DNA of 34,984 nucleotides, from contig JANQDZ010000079.1 in the NCBI GenBank assembly GCA_028278645.1, forward strand, positions 1 through 34,984. Direction: 5' to 3'. The translations under genes and the position numbers were made by a program. Positions 1 to 8,628 of the stretch are shown here, one piece after another (within the stretch, counting starts at the first letter, position 1; every line of letters begins with the position of its first letter). The notes under the pieces are model-generated. The model saw only the letters and a program-made list of their open reading frames with translations, was not told where the DNA came from and did no database searches. This DNA comes from Longimicrobiales bacterium (lineage in GTDB: Bacteria > Gemmatimonadota > Gemmatimonadetes > Longimicrobiales > Gaopeijiaceae).

Positions 1-252
1 ATCGAGTTCGTCAGGACGCCGGCCCCCTCCACAGCGGAGCGGGGGAACCAATACGGCGGCCAATGGTGGCTGGTGCCGGACAACCGGACAGACGTCCCGA
101 AATCCGCCTACTCCACCGCCGGAAACCGCGGCCAGTATGTGATCGTGGTGCCGTCGCATGATTTGGTCATCGTGCGACGGGGCCTGGATTACGGGCGCCA
201 GGGATTTAACCGATGGGATCTTACCCGGGAGGTGCTGAAAGCCTTCGAGTAA
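1..252 (+). CDS. Serine hydrolase of the beta-lactamase/class C fold, C-terminal fragment
   Basis: The frame is open from the first base and ends at TAA 250-252, giving the last 83 residues of a protein that begins outside the window. The segment YGGQWWLVPD, followed by AGNRGQYVIVVPSHDLVIVR and ending in WDLTREVLKAF, matches the end of the beta-lactamase-related (PF00144) serine hydrolases. There a small-residue/Gly motif (here GNRGQ, in the place of the KTG/HxG box) is followed by two beta strands and a closing helix. The catalytic SxxK and YxN boxes would lie upstream, so activity cannot be judged. Such proteins are usually exported esterases, D-amino-acid peptidases or penicillin-binding-protein relatives. 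A gap of 53 bases separates it from the next gene on the same strand. Confidence 0.75.
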   Translation: MEFVRTPAPSTAERGNQYGGQWWLVPDNRTDVPKSAYSTAGNRGQYVIVVPSHDLVIVRRGLDYGRQGFNRWDLTREVLKAFE

Positions 253-305
253 TCCCTTAGATTACTAAACCTTCTAGCTACCCACCTGTTTGTGAGGTGT
301 CAGTG

Positions 306-1811
306 ATGAGTGTCATGGTCATGAATGTTATAGAACTGCTCGAAACCATCCGGTCCGGCGGCGGAAGCCGCGACACGGTCGGCCTTTCCGACGAAACCCT
401 GGACCGGTTCGCCGGCGTCGATCCTTCCCTGGTGGAAGCCATCGAGGCAGCCGTGGAGCAGTATGCCCTGCTCAAGGAAGAATTCCCCGACTTCCTGGCC
501 TTGGACGAGATGGACCAGGTCGCCGAGATCCAGTCAGGGATCGTGAATTTTTACGCCCAGGATGCAGTGAACCCCTACGTCGCTTTGGCCGCCAGGGGAC
601 CCTGGATCGTCACGACCAAAGGCGCCGTGGTTCACGACAACGGAGGTTACGGTATGCTGGGGTTCGGCCATGTGCCGACCACAATCATTGACGCCATGAG
701 CAGGCCTCAGGTCATGGCCAACGTCATGACGTCCAACCTGAGTCAATACCGGTTGGTTAAGGCCCTGAAGGAGGAGATCGGCCATTCTCGCCAGGACGAG
801 TGCCCGTTTTCCCATTTTCTGGCCATGAATTCCGGTTCGGAGTCGGTTTCGGTGGCCTCCCGGATCGCGGACATCAACGCGAAGGAGATGACCGACACTG
901 GCGGGCGCCATGAGGGGAAGCAGGTGAAAAAGCTATCCCTCGTCGGAGGGTTCCACGGACGAACCGGCCGGCCGGCCCAATTCTCCGACTCCTGTCGGAG
1001 CTCATACGAGAACCACCTGGCCACGTTCCGGGGCCGGGAAGACCTCATAACGGTTGAACCGAACGACGTCGATGGGTTGCGTTCCGCGTTCGCCAAGGCG
1101 GATGAAGACGGTGTGTTCATCGAGGCGATGTTCATGGAGCCCGTGATGGGAGAGGGAGATCCAGGACTGGCTGTAACTCCAGAGTTCTACGCGGCCGCCA
1201 GAGAGCTTACGGAGGCCCACGGCTCCGTTCTCCTCATGGATTCCATTCAGGCGGGGCTTCGAGCCACGGGTCACCTGTCCGTTGTCGATTACCCGGGGTT
1301 CGAGGGTTTGGCGGCCCCAGACCTTGAGACCTACTCCAAAGCCCTGAACGCAGGCCAGTACCCCCTTTCGATCTTGGCCATGAACGAACGGGCTGCCCGG
1401 CTGTATCGGACCGGAGTATACGGGAATACCATGACGGCCAATCCGCGAGCGATGGACGTGGGGTTCGCCGTACTCCAGATGGTCACGGATGACGTTCGGG
1501 AGAACATCGTCGCCCGGGGCCACGAGTTCATGGAGAAGCTCCAGGGCCTGGCAAAAGAGCTGAACGGTCCCATCACCAAGGTGCAGGGAACCGGTCTTCT
1601 CTTCTCCTGTGAGCTGGATCCCGTGTACAAAGCCTACGGGACGGGGAGCCTGGAGGAGCACATGCGATTCAACGGTGTAGGCGTAATCCACGGGGGAGAA
1701 AACTCACTCCGGTTTACCCCTCACTTCGAGCTGACCTCGGCCGAAGTTGACCTGATCGTAGAGCACGTGAGGAACGCCCTGCTGAACGGTCCGAAACGTC
1801 CCGACGCCTGA
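306..1811 (+). CDS. Class III (fold type I) PLP-dependent aminotransferase
   Basis: Protein of 501 residues. I start at ATG 306 because GAGGTG at 294-299 sits six bases upstream; a GTG at 297 would add three residues but overlap that ribosome site. Class III hallmarks occur in order: NSGSESVSVASR (PLP phosphate region), FHGRTGRPA, LLMDSIQAGL (Asp for the pyridine nitrogen) and ETYSKALNAGQYPLSIL, with the presumed Schiff-base lysine in SKAL. The fold implies transfer of a terminal amino group between an amine or amino acid and a 2-oxo acid; the substrate cannot be read from sequence. The usual DE(V/I)QTG box is DSIQAG here. An N-terminal extension of about 90 residues precedes the usual start of the fold. 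It appears monocistronic, with a strong terminator downstream. Lysine 6-, ornithine- or GABA-type activity are alternatives. Confidence 0.85.
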   Translation: MSVMVMNVIELLETIRSGGGSRDTVGLSDETLDRFAGVDPSLVEAIEAAVEQYALLKEEFPDFLALDEMDQVAEIQSGIVNFYAQDAVNPYVALAARGPWIVTTKGAVVHDNGGYGMLGFGHVPTTIIDAMSRPQVMANVMTSNLSQYRLVKALKEEIGHSRQDECPFSHFLAMNSGSESVSVASRIADINAKEMTDTGGRHEGKQVKKLSLVGGFHGRTGRPAQFSDSCRSSYENHLATFRGREDLITVEPNDVDGLRSAFAKADEDGVFIEAMFMEPVMGEGDPGLAVTPEFYAAARELTEAHGSVLLMDSIQAGLRATGHLSVVDYPGFEGLAAPDLETYSKALNAGQYPLSILAMNERAARLYRTGVYGNTMTANPRAMDVGFAVLQMVTDDVRENIVARGHEFMEKLQGLAKELNGPITKVQGTGLLFSCELDPVYKAYGTGSLEEHMRFNGVGVIHGGENSLRFTPHFELTSAEVDLIVEHVRNALLNGPKRPDA

Positions 1812-1865
1812 TACGGGTAGGCCTGATTCGGGCCGGCCCCGGTCAAAAACCGGGCAGCCGAACAT

Positions 1866-1900
1866 AAAAAGGCCCCCGCAAAAATGCGGGGGCCTTTTTT
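1866..1900. terminator. Bidirectional intrinsic terminator
   Basis: A perfect 10-bp stem (GGCCCCCGCA at 1871-1880 with its complement at 1885-1894) closes a 4-base AAAA loop. It is flanked by five A on the left and six T on the right, so it can end transcription in both directions. It lies between the convergent aminotransferase and coiled-coil genes. Confidence 0.93.
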
Positions 1901-1928
1901 CTCTGCCTCATCCCAGGTCGTGGATTCT

Positions 1929-2897
1929 CTAGCCCTCGGCCTGTGCCTCCAAGTCGTCGAGCTTGTCAGGGTCGGAGACGGCAATTTCCACCAGGTCTTT
2001 CGGGATTCCGCTCTGCTCACACATCACCCGGATCTCCTTGTCCACGTCGGAGAAGTCGAGGATCTCCCGAAGGTCCTCGATGTAATCCAGCAACTCATCC
2101 GCTGGGATGTCCTCCAGGGAGGGCCCGGCTGCCTCAGCGGCTTTTTTGGCAGCAGCCTCCTCAGCCAACCTCTGCTTCTCGGCGATCTCTTCCTCCATCG
2201 CCTTCTTGACGCCGTCGATGGCTCCCTGGTCTACACCTGCCAACTCCACGATGAGGTCGTCCTCTACATCGCCCTCGATCAAGTGACGGATCCGATCGGC
2301 ATCGGGTTTGTCGGAGACACCCTCCAGAAGATCCAACACCCGAGCCCGCTCGGCTTTTTCGGCCTCCACAGCGGCCAAGACCTGATCGTAGAGCTCCTGG
2401 TCGATACCCATCCGGTCAATGATCACCTCTGGGTCCACCTGCTCGCCGATCAGGAGGCGGATTCCGCCGTCCTCTTCGAGCCCCTTGGCCTTGGCAACCA
2501 AGAGGTCCAGCTTGATCCCCCGCACCATTTTGTCGACATGGGTGCGCCGTTCGGAGCTCTTCAGGGCAGGCCAAGCCTCACCAACCTGATCCACCAACTT
2601 GACCGTGGCGACATAAGGGCTCACCAGATCATCAAGGGAAAGAGCGTCGAAAGCCTTGTTCAGGTCCTCCATGAGGGGTTTCCCGGCCTTCACCCGGGCA
2701 CCCACCGCGTTTCGAAGCGCCAGCATATGCCCTGCGTTGCCCGACACGGCAAAACCGCTCTGATCCAGGTTCGCTGCCACCTGCTGAATGGCTTTTTCCA
2801 GGTTGTCATCGGCCAGGTCGTGGTCCCCCAGCTCTGATATCTTCCTCTCGATCGCCAGCCAGAGAGGCTCTTTTTCGGATCCGTTGGATATCGTCAT
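1929..2897 (-). CDS. Acidic helical protein of unknown function
   Basis: Protein of 322 residues that I do not recognise. The start is taken as ATG 2897 with AGGA nine bases upstream; a GTG codon immediately before it (2900) is the alternative. There is no signal peptide or membrane segment, so it is probably cytoplasmic. The composition is rich in Glu, Asp, Lys, Ala and Leu. A strongly charged helical stretch (KKAMEEEIAEKQRLAEEAAA and the following KKAAEAAG, about residues 230-255) looks like a coiled coil. Three similar acidic helical segments (RIRHLIEGDVEDDLIVELAG, GIRLLIGEQVDPEVIIDRMG and ADELLDYIEDLREILDF) suggest internal repetition. The codon pattern is like that of its neighbours, which supports it being real. 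It converges on the bidirectional terminator at 1866-1900. Confidence 0.75.
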   Translation of the reverse strand: MTISNGSEKEPLWLAIERKISELGDHDLADDNLEKAIQQVAANLDQSGFAVSGNAGHMLALRNAVGARVKAGKPLMEDLNKAFDALSLDDLVSPYVATVKLVDQVGEAWPALKSSERRTHVDKMVRGIKLDLLVAKAKGLEEDGGIRLLIGEQVDPEVIIDRMGIDQELYDQVLAAVEAEKAERARVLDLLEGVSDKPDADRIRHLIEGDVEDDLIVELAGVDQGAIDGVKKAMEEEIAEKQRLAEEAAAKKAAEAAGPSLEDIPADELLDYIEDLREILDFSDVDKEIRVMCEQSGIPKDLVEIAVSDPDKLDDLEAQAEG

Positions 2898-2992
2898 CAC
2901 TCAGTGTCCTGTTCACTGTTTCACAAAAAAAGCGCCGCACCTCCGCTGCACACCTGCAAGGGCGACGCAAACAACCTAGAAACACCCTCGGG

Positions 2993-3037
2993 CGCTGGCA
3001 ATTGACGCTGGCAACTCGTTGCCCGAAAGGGCCAGCG
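2993..3037. repeat. Direct and inverted repeat upstream of the BNR-protein gene
   Basis: The 9-base word CGCTGGCAA occurs at 2993-3001 and again at 3006-3014, a period of 13. The second copy starts an inverted repeat: CGCTGGC (3006-3012) pairs with GCCAGCG (3031-3037). A smaller GCCC-GAAA-GGGC hairpin (3021-3032) shares two bases with the outer arm, so the two folds compete partly. It lies 51 bases before the start codon at 3089. It may be an operator or a leader structure; function is unknown. Confidence 0.4.
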
Positions 3038-3088
3038 GATCTAGGATGCCCGAGCTGAAACTGCTGAACTCTTGCCCGGAGTCGGACC

Positions 3089-5917
3089 ATGAGGAGCTTC
3101 CTCCCCACCACCCTATTACTCCTTTTCGTACTGGTATTTCCACAGCCCTCAAAAGCCCAGGGCCCGGCTGGATCCGGTGCCGAAATGGAGGAAATCCTGT
3201 CACCGATGGAATTCCGGAGCCTTGGCCCAGGGTTCGTCACTGGCCGGATCCAAGACATCGCCATCGATCCCAACGACCCCGACGTCTGGTATGTTGCCTC
3301 CGCCTTCGGCGGGCTCTGGAAGACCGTGAATCGGGGAATCTCGTTCGAGCCCATTTTTGATGAACCGGGGTTTGCTTTCACCCTGTGTTGTGTGGTGGTG
3401 GACCCGACCGATTCAAATGTGATCTGGCTCGGAACCGGGGAGAACAAAAGCCAGAGAAGCGCTCACTTCGGGACCGGCCTCTATAAGTCCACCGACGCAG
3501 GGGCGACCTGGCAGAGAGTGGGGCTGGAGGCGTCTGAGCACATCGGGAAGATTACCCTGGATCCCAGGGACTCCGATGTGGTCTATGTGGCTGCACAGGG
3601 ACCCCTTTTCGCACCGGGGGGCGACCGTGGGCTCTTCAAGACCAACGACGGGGGTGAGACCTGGGAAAACCTCCTTCAGATCAGCGAGGACACCGGGGCG
3701 AATGAGGTGGTTCTGGATCCTGCCGACCCGGACATCGTATATGCCAGCACCTACCAAAGGCGGCGCAGGGTAGGGCAGCTGGTCGGGGGCGGACCCGAAT
3801 CGGGCATCTACAAATCCACCGACGGAGGCTCCACCTGGACCGAGCTGACCAATGGACTACCCGACACGGACATGGGCCGCATCCCACTGGTCGTTGACTC
3901 CCGCGAGAACCCCCACGCCATCTTCGCCCTCATCCCTGCCGAGGACGACTTGACGGGGCTTTACCGGTCCACCGACCAGGGGGAGAGCTGGGAGCGGGTG
4001 GGGCGGCAGGAAGGCCGCGGCCGACCCGGGGGCCAAGGGGAGACAGAGGACCAGGAACCGCCTGAGCCCCGCTGGTTCAGGGGAGGAAACCCGGAATACT
4101 ACCACGAGCTTCATCTGGATCCACACCGGCCCGGCTACATCTATTCCGTGAACACCAACCTGGATCTAAGCACGGACCGAGGGGAAACCTGGGGCCGAGC
4201 CGGTTGGGAGCAGAAGGGCGTCCACGTGGACCACCACGCCATGGCATTTGATCCGGACAACCCGGACCACATTCTCCTGGGCAACGACGGTGGCCTCTAT
4301 GAGAGCTACGACGCCGGCGAAACCTGGCGTTTCTTCACCAACCTCCCCGTCACCCAGTACTACCGGGTTTCTGTGGACGAGGCCAAGCCTTTCTACAACG
4401 TCTGTGGAGGTACCCAGGACAATTTCTCCATGTGCGGACCCTCCCGGACCTCAAAACCTTGGGGTATTCGAACCAGCGATTGGTTCGTAACCGCAGGGGG
4501 AGACGGATTCCAGACCCGGAACGATCCGGAAGACCCGAACATCGTCTATTCGACCTCTCAGAATGGAGGAATCAGCCGGCGGAACGTCCGGACCGGCGAG
4601 TCTCAGAGCATACGCCCCAGGGTCCCATTCCCAGGGGACGAATCCGATGAGGAAGGTGGCGGCCCTGGAGCAAACCGACGACGTGACAGGACCAACTGGG
4701 ACGCCCCCTATATCATCAGCCCCCACTCGAATACCCGCCTCTACTGGGGGAGCCACGTCCTTTATCGATCCGACGACCGGGGGGACTCCTGGGAGCGTAT
4801 CAGCCCAGACCTCACCCGAAACCTCGATCGGGACACCCTTCCCGTCATGGGCAAGGTTTGGGATTCCGATGCCGTTCGTTTGAACGCCTCCACCACAACT
4901 CTCAGCACCATTGTCACCCTCGAAGAATCACCGCTGTTCGAGGGCCTGATATACGTCGGTACCGACGACGGGCTCCTCCAAATCACCGAGGACGGGGGCG
5001 AGACCTGGCGTAGGGTAGAAGACTTCCCCGGTGTGCCGAAGTGGACGTATGTCACCGACGTGTTCCCGTCCCCCCGGGACGCCAACACGGTTTTTGTTGC
5101 CCTGAACAACTGGCAACGAGGGGATTTTAACCCCTATCTCGTGAAGAGCACCGATCGGGGGCGGACGTGGACTTCCGTCGCCGGCAACCTCCCGGAAAAA
5201 CACGACGTCTGGTCGGTCATCCAGGACCATGAGAACGGGAACCTTCTTTTCGCCGGCACCGAGTTCGGGGTATTCGCCAGCTTCGACGGCGGCGGCGCAT
5301 GGACCCAACTCTTTGGAGGGCTTCCCCCAGCGCAGATAAGGGACATGGCTGTGCAACGAAGGGAGACGGATCTCGTGCTCGGCACCTTCGGTCGCGGGTT
5401 CTATGTCCTGGACGACTACACCCCACTTCGCGAGATGAACGCCGAATCCCTGGGGGCCGACGCCCACCTGTTCCCCCTCCGCCACGCGTATCAGTTCCGC
5501 ACGACCGGTTCGGCGCCGGCCGGATCCGCCAGCATCGCAAATCTGTCGGGGAACTTCACCACTCCCAATCCACCAACGGGAGCGGTGTTCACCTACCACG
5601 TCGGCGTAGAGGCGGAAGAGGAGGAAACGCTGGTGCTCCTGATCCGGGACGGGGACGGAGAGCAGGTCCGGGAGATGGAGTTGGACAGCTCCATGGGCCT
5701 CCAGAGGGTGGCCTGGAACCTGAGGGCGGACCCGCCCCAAGCCGAGGAGGACGAGGAAGGAGAGGAAGGACCCCGGGCGCGGTTCCAAGGACGGTCCCGG
5801 AGCGGACCCCCCGTGGACCCAGGGCGGTACGAAGCTTCCTTGGGATGGAAAGTAGGTGACGACATCGTGGAGATCGGGAAGCCCCAGAGCTTCCACGTGA
5901 TCGAGGTCCAGTGGTAG
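3089..5917 (+). CDS. Secreted BNR/Asp-box (VPS10/sortilin-like) beta-propeller protein
   Basis: Protein of 942 residues with GGAG seven bases before the ATG. Residues 1-24 form a classical signal peptide ([20 protein letters not shown], cleavage after KAQ). The body carries many Asp-box repeats of the type S-T-D-x-G-x-(T/S)-[70 protein letters not shown]. These are spaced as in sortilin/VPS10 and sialidase-type propellers. A C-terminal segment of about 150 residues resembles the beta-rich domain that follows the propeller in such bacterial proteins, ending in an acidic linker ([11 protein letters not shown]). Bacterial members are exported and often annotated as glycosyl hydrolases, but no catalytic residues can be assigned; binding of a protein or glycan is as likely. 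It converges tightly (4 bases) on the radical SAM gene. Confidence 0.87.
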   Translation: MRSFLPTTLLLLFVLVFPQPSKAQGPAGSGAEMEEILSPMEFRSLGPGFVTGRIQDIAIDPNDPDVWYVASAFGGLWKTVNRGISFEPIFDEPGFAFTLCCVVVDPTDSNVIWLGTGENKSQRSAHFGTGLYKSTDAGATWQRVGLEASEHIGKITLDPRDSDVVYVAAQGPLFAPGGDRGLFKTNDGGETWENLLQISEDTGANEVVLDPADPDIVYASTYQRRRRVGQLVGGGPESGIYKSTDGGSTWTELTNGLPDTDMGRIPLVVDSRENPHAIFALIPAEDDLTGLYRSTDQGESWERVGRQEGRGRPGGQGETEDQEPPEPRWFRGGNPEYYHELHLDPHRPGYIYSVNTNLDLSTDRGETWGRAGWEQKGVHVDHHAMAFDPDNPDHILLGNDGGLYESYDAGETWRFFTNLPVTQYYRVSVDEAKPFYNVCGGTQDNFSMCGPSRTSKPWGIRTSDWFVTAGGDGFQTRNDPEDPNIVYSTSQNGGISRRNVRTGESQSIRPRVPFPGDESDEEGGGPGANRRRDRTNWDAPYIISPHSNTRLYWGSHVLYRSDDRGDSWERISPDLTRNLDRDTLPVMGKVWDSDAVRLNASTTTLSTIVTLEESPLFEGLIYVGTDDGLLQITEDGGETWRRVEDFPGVPKWTYVTDVFPSPRDANTVFVALNNWQRGDFNPYLVKSTDRGRTWTSVAGNLPEKHDVWSVIQDHENGNLLFAGTEFGVFASFDGGGAWTQLFGGLPPAQIRDMAVQRRETDLVLGTFGRGFYVLDDYTPLREMNAESLGADAHLFPLRHAYQFRTTGSAPAGSASIANLSGNFTTPNPPTGAVFTYHVGVEAEEEETLVLLIRDGDGEQVREMELDSSMGLQRVAWNLRADPPQAEEDEEGEEGPRARFQGRSRSGPPVDPGRYEASLGWKVGDDIVEIGKPQSFHVIEVQW

Positions 5918-5921
5918 GAGG

Positions 5922-6791
5922 CTAAAGACCTCTGAAGTATTCGGGGCGGAGGGGAACCTCCCCCCGAAGGGCGGAGTCAATTTCGGAAACGATGACGTCC
6001 CTGTCTCTGGGCAATCGGCCGGCCAGAGACAGGTAGTTGGAGGCGTGGTTCGTCCGAAAGATGGCCCGGGTGGGTTCCGATTCCGCCACGATGGTTCGGA
6101 GTTCCTCGAGTAGACCCTCGACGGAAGGGAGTTCGAATTTCCCCTTCTCCATCATCCGATGGAGAGGAGTGCCGGGGATGACGCTGAGGGTCAGGGCGGA
6201 GAGATACTCCGGGTTCATCTCCGTCACCAGGCGAGCCGTCTCCCGTGCATGTTCCTCGGTCCGGTCCATCCCACCGGCCCCGAGTAACATGATCACGCTG
6301 ATTTTCATCCCCGCGGCATGGGCTTTCTGTGCCGCTTCTGCGTGATCCTGGAAGGTGTTCCCCTTTACGATCCGTTTCAGTGTAACGTCGTCCCCTGATT
6401 CCGGACCGATGTACAGGAGGGAAAGCCCCCCCTCACGCAACTCCCGAAGGTCCTCCTCACTTTTCTCCAAAACGTTTTGGGCCGTGGCGTAACACGACAC
6501 CCGCCGCAGCGCCGGGAAACTGGCCCTCAACCGTGGGAGGACGGCACGCCAACTCCCCACGTCCATGACCAGGGCGTCCCCGTCGGCCACAAACACCTTC
6601 GTGACCTTGGGGTACAGGCGCCCTGCTTCATCGATGTCCAACAGCACCGCCGCGAGGTTTCGTTCCCGGAACACTTTTTCCCGGTACATATCGCAATAGG
6701 TGCAGAGGTTGTGGGAGCAACCGATGGTCGCCTGGAGTATGTAGGACCGAGCCTCCGAAGGAGGCCGCCACATCCGACCTTCGTAACGCAA
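5922..6791 (-). CDS. Radical SAM protein with a C-x4-C-x2-C cluster motif
   Basis: Protein of 289 residues if it starts at TTG 6791, which has GAAGGGG five bases upstream. An in-frame TTG at 6821 would add ten residues but has no ribosome site, and ATG 6773 would lose the conserved-looking YEG segment. The N-terminal motif GCSHNLCTYCDMYREK supplies three cysteines for a [4Fe-4S] cluster, with spacing four and two rather than the textbook three and two. Further radical SAM features follow: an acidic strand (VFVADGDALVMD), SLLYIGPESGDD and KISVIMLLGAGG. This resembles the COG1032-type enzymes that use a CPHNxC-like motif. The substrate is unknown, and there is no B12-binding domain. Neighbours give no pathway hint. 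Confidence 0.82.
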   Translation of the reverse strand: MRYEGRMWRPPSEARSYILQATIGCSHNLCTYCDMYREKVFRERNLAAVLLDIDEAGRLYPKVTKVFVADGDALVMDVGSWRAVLPRLRASFPALRRVSCYATAQNVLEKSEEDLRELREGGLSLLYIGPESGDDVTLKRIVKGNTFQDHAEAAQKAHAAGMKISVIMLLGAGGMDRTEEHARETARLVTEMNPEYLSALTLSVIPGTPLHRMMEKGKFELPSVEGLLEELRTIVAESEPTRAIFRTNHASNYLSLAGRLPRDRDVIVSEIDSALRGEVPLRPEYFRGL

Positions 6792-6943
6792 TTGTTCCCC
6801 TTCTTTTCCTGTACTGATCAAGGGCCGATCAAACCCGCGCCCTTCCGTTCGCGGGCCAGTCGCTGCCGAAACCGGCTCGGCGTTTTGAAGCCTCGCCCAT
6901 CATAGCCAGCGGGGACACCCATGGGGAGCCCCAGACAAGACCC

Positions 6944-6971
6944 TTGCACCGACGGGTTGCCGGATTATATT
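6944..6971 (+). promoter_or_regulatory. Predicted sigma70-type promoter of the padR operon
   Basis: TTGCAC (6944-6949) and TATATT (6966-6971) are separated by 16 bases and point toward the PadR gene at 7030. The -10 element runs into the inverted repeat at 6967-6987, as expected for an autorepressed PadR promoter. Confidence 0.55.
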
Positions 6972-6987
6972 TCGAGTGTCGATATAT
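6967..6987. promoter_or_regulatory. Candidate PadR operator
   Basis: An imperfect palindrome, ATATTTCGA-GTG-TCGATATAT, matches in eight of nine positions between arms. It overlaps the predicted -10 box and ends 42 bases before the PadR start. PadR regulators typically bind AT-rich palindromes in their own promoter; that this is the site is inferred from position. Confidence 0.55.
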
Positions 6988-7029
6988 TGACCGCCGATAG
7001 GTGAGCCTTTCCCCCACTAAGATCGGACC

Positions 7030-7383
7030 ATGGCTGAGAAGGATTTTGACGTTCAGGCATTCGCCCGGGACATCAACGAGCTCCTGGTATTGTCCACGCT
7101 CCGGGACGGACCCAAACACGGGTACCAGATCGGGCTGGACGTGGAGACCGACAGCAACGGGCTTTTCAGGTTCCGGCACGGCACCCTCTACCCCATCCTC
7201 CACCGGTTGGAAGAGGAGGGCCTGATCGGTGGCTCGTGGTCCAAAGCCGGCGGCCGGAGACGGAAGGTCTATGGCCTTACCGCCGCCGGCGAACGGCACC
7301 TGAGCGGTGAGGCCTCCAGGGTTGAGGAGATTGTATCCAGGCTCATGGGCCTCCTCCGGAAGCCTGGGAGGGCGCCGGCATGA
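7030..7383 (+). CDS. PadR-family transcriptional regulator
   Basis: Protein of 117 residues, a typical length for the short PadR subfamily. After about 15 residues comes a winged-helix domain: LLVLSTLRDGPKHGYQIGLD is the PadR signature helix pair. It is followed by RFRHGTLYPILHRLEEEGLI (recognition helix) and the wing GGRRRKVYGLTAAGERHL. A short C-terminal helix for dimerisation ends the protein. No strong ribosome site is visible before ATG 7030. Its stop overlaps the next start as ATGA (7380-7383), so it is translationally coupled to the membrane protein it presumably controls. It probably represses its own operon through the palindrome at 6967-6987; the effector is unknown. Confidence 0.93.
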   Translation: MAEKDFDVQAFARDINELLVLSTLRDGPKHGYQIGLDVETDSNGLFRFRHGTLYPILHRLEEEGLIGGSWSKAGGRRRKVYGLTAAGERHLSGEASRVEEIVSRLMGLLRKPGRAPA

Positions 7384-8165
7384 GCACGCCAAAGGAAAGG
7401 GTTTTTGCTCCGGTCCTCAGGGAGGTGGAGAGCGGGATGGCCCTCCCTTTACCCGATCGCACCCGGATCTTAAGAGAGCTTGAGTACGATCTCGAGGAGC
7501 TCTGGAGTCGGTTTGTCGATGAGGGAATCCCGGCGGAAGAAGCACGTCGCCGGGCCCTGGACGCCCTCGTCCCAGACGCCCGGTCCATGACCGAGCTGGA
7601 CCGGCTCCACGCACCCCTTTACCGCCGCCTGACCAACAGCTTCCCCTCTGGGCGCCTTAGGTCAATGGAGCGGGCGTCTCTCGGCTTGGCTGTAGCAGCG
7701 GTTCTCGGGGTCCAAACCGCCACCCTGCTCAGGGTTGATCTCCTGCGAGATCCGTCTCCCTTCCTCTGGCCGGTCCTGGTGGGAGGCGCCTGTCTCCTCG
7801 CCATGGTCCTGGCAAAAGCCTTCCAACTTTGGATCAAAGGTGATCATGATCAACCAACGCGAGGCCTTGGTGCCATCCTCGTGGCCGCCGGCATCGTGCT
7901 GGCTCTCGGTTTCGGAGGTACGACTTTCGACACCTTCCGATTAGCTGGGGTGCTGGAACAGGCTCCAGAGCTAGCGGAAGCCCTTGTCCCTCTCTGGCTC
8001 TTCCGCAGCGCTACCCTCCTCTCCGTGGCCATCCTCTTGGCCCTGGGCGGAGGCCTGGCTTGGTTCATTCTCTCCCAATGGGTGGCTCACGTAAGGAGAG
8101 CCCACCGTGAGGTCCTCGGTCTCGACAGGCCGGCCCGACCGAAAGGAAAACACGAACATGTATGA
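7380..8165 (+). CDS. HAAS/permease-prefix-type membrane protein
   Basis: Protein of 261 residues. The first 90 residues are soluble and helical; LPDRTRILRELEYDLEELWS followed by RFVDEGIPAEEARRRALDAL has the pattern of the HAAS or permease-prefix domain, which often follows PadR genes. The rest holds about four membrane helices (around residues 99-117, 128-148, 160-180 and 208-232), ending in a basic cytoplasmic tail. It starts at ATG 7380 inside the padR stop and ends by overlapping the next gene by eight bases, so the three genes form one coupled operon. By family analogy the prefix domain may sense or relay a signal at the inner membrane. No ABC permease domain (MacB/FtsX) is attached, unlike many proteins with this prefix. 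The exact role is unknown. Confidence 0.75.
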   Translation: MSTPKERVFAPVLREVESGMALPLPDRTRILRELEYDLEELWSRFVDEGIPAEEARRRALDALVPDARSMTELDRLHAPLYRRLTNSFPSGRLRSMERASLGLAVAAVLGVQTATLLRVDLLRDPSPFLWPVLVGGACLLAMVLAKAFQLWIKGDHDQPTRGLGAILVAAGIVLALGFGGTTFDTFRLAGVLEQAPELAEALVPLWLFRSATLLSVAILLALGGGLAWFILSQWVAHVRRAHREVLGLDRPARPKGKHEHV

Positions 8166-8559
8166 ACACGTATGGCTGGCGATGGGATTCATGAGGTACC
8201 CGTTGGCCTTTTGTTTTTTCGCCGTCCTAGCCCTTGCCCTCTGGTCGGCACCTAAGGTATTCAAGCCCGGAGCGACATCGGAGCCGACCACGAAGGCCTG
8301 GATCGATGCGATCCTCTTCTGGGGCGGTTTCGCCGTCATCTGCGGTGTGTTGGGGACCCTCCTCGGTATCATCCTGGCCTCCCAATCCATTGAAGCTGCA
8401 GGTGAGGTTTCCCCCGTACTGGTCTGGGGCGGAATCAAGGTGGCGTTCCTCACTTCTGTTTTCGGGGTCCTGATCCTGGCCTTTGCCTCCCTGTCCTGGT
8501 TCGCCCTGCAGCTGAAGTGGCGATTGTTGGTTTCGGACCAGGTTCAGCACTCCGCCTGA
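8158..8559 (+). CDS. Small stand-alone MotA/TolQ/ExbB-like proton-channel protein
   Basis: Protein of 133 residues starting at ATG 8158, with GAAAGGA ten bases upstream, overlapping the preceding gene by eight bases. Three membrane helices lie at about residues 8-30, 50-75 and 94-118. The segment ICGVLGTLLGIILASQSIEA, followed by GGIKVAFLTSVFGVLILAFA, fits the MotA/TolQ/ExbB signature, in which two helices line the proton path and the Thr of the last helix is conserved (T99 here). Such channels normally pair with an ExbD/TolR/MotB partner that carries the proton-accepting Asp. None is encoded in the window, and the protein is about half the length of ExbB. Its job in a PadR-regulated operon is unknown; an energised complex with the HAAS-type protein is one possibility. 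Confidence 0.75.
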   Translation: MYEHVWLAMGFMRYPLAFCFFAVLALALWSAPKVFKPGATSEPTTKAWIDAILFWGGFAVICGVLGTLLGIILASQSIEAAGEVSPVLVWGGIKVAFLTSVFGVLILAFASLSWFALQLKWRLLVSDQVQHSA

Positions 8560-8586
8560 CCTCTATCGGGTAGGGGATCGAGGGGC

Positions 8587-8628
8587 GAATGGGGAGCCCC
8601 CGGGCGTTTATGCGTCCGGGGGCCATTC
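8587..8628. terminator. Strong hairpin between convergent genes, possible terminator
   Basis: An 11-bp GC-rich stem (8596-8606 with 8613-8623, one G-U pair) closes a 6-base loop, with further outer pairing between GAATGG and CCATTC. It spans the end of the prephenate dehydratase gene. There is no T-tract on either side, so termination is only plausible. Confidence 0.4.

Noticed and set aside
4928-5980. A 350-codon open frame antisense to the BNR-repeat gene
   Set aside because: The plus-strand gene has a signal peptide and Asp-box repeats. The antisense translation has no recognisable motif and is an expected by-product of GC-rich codon use.
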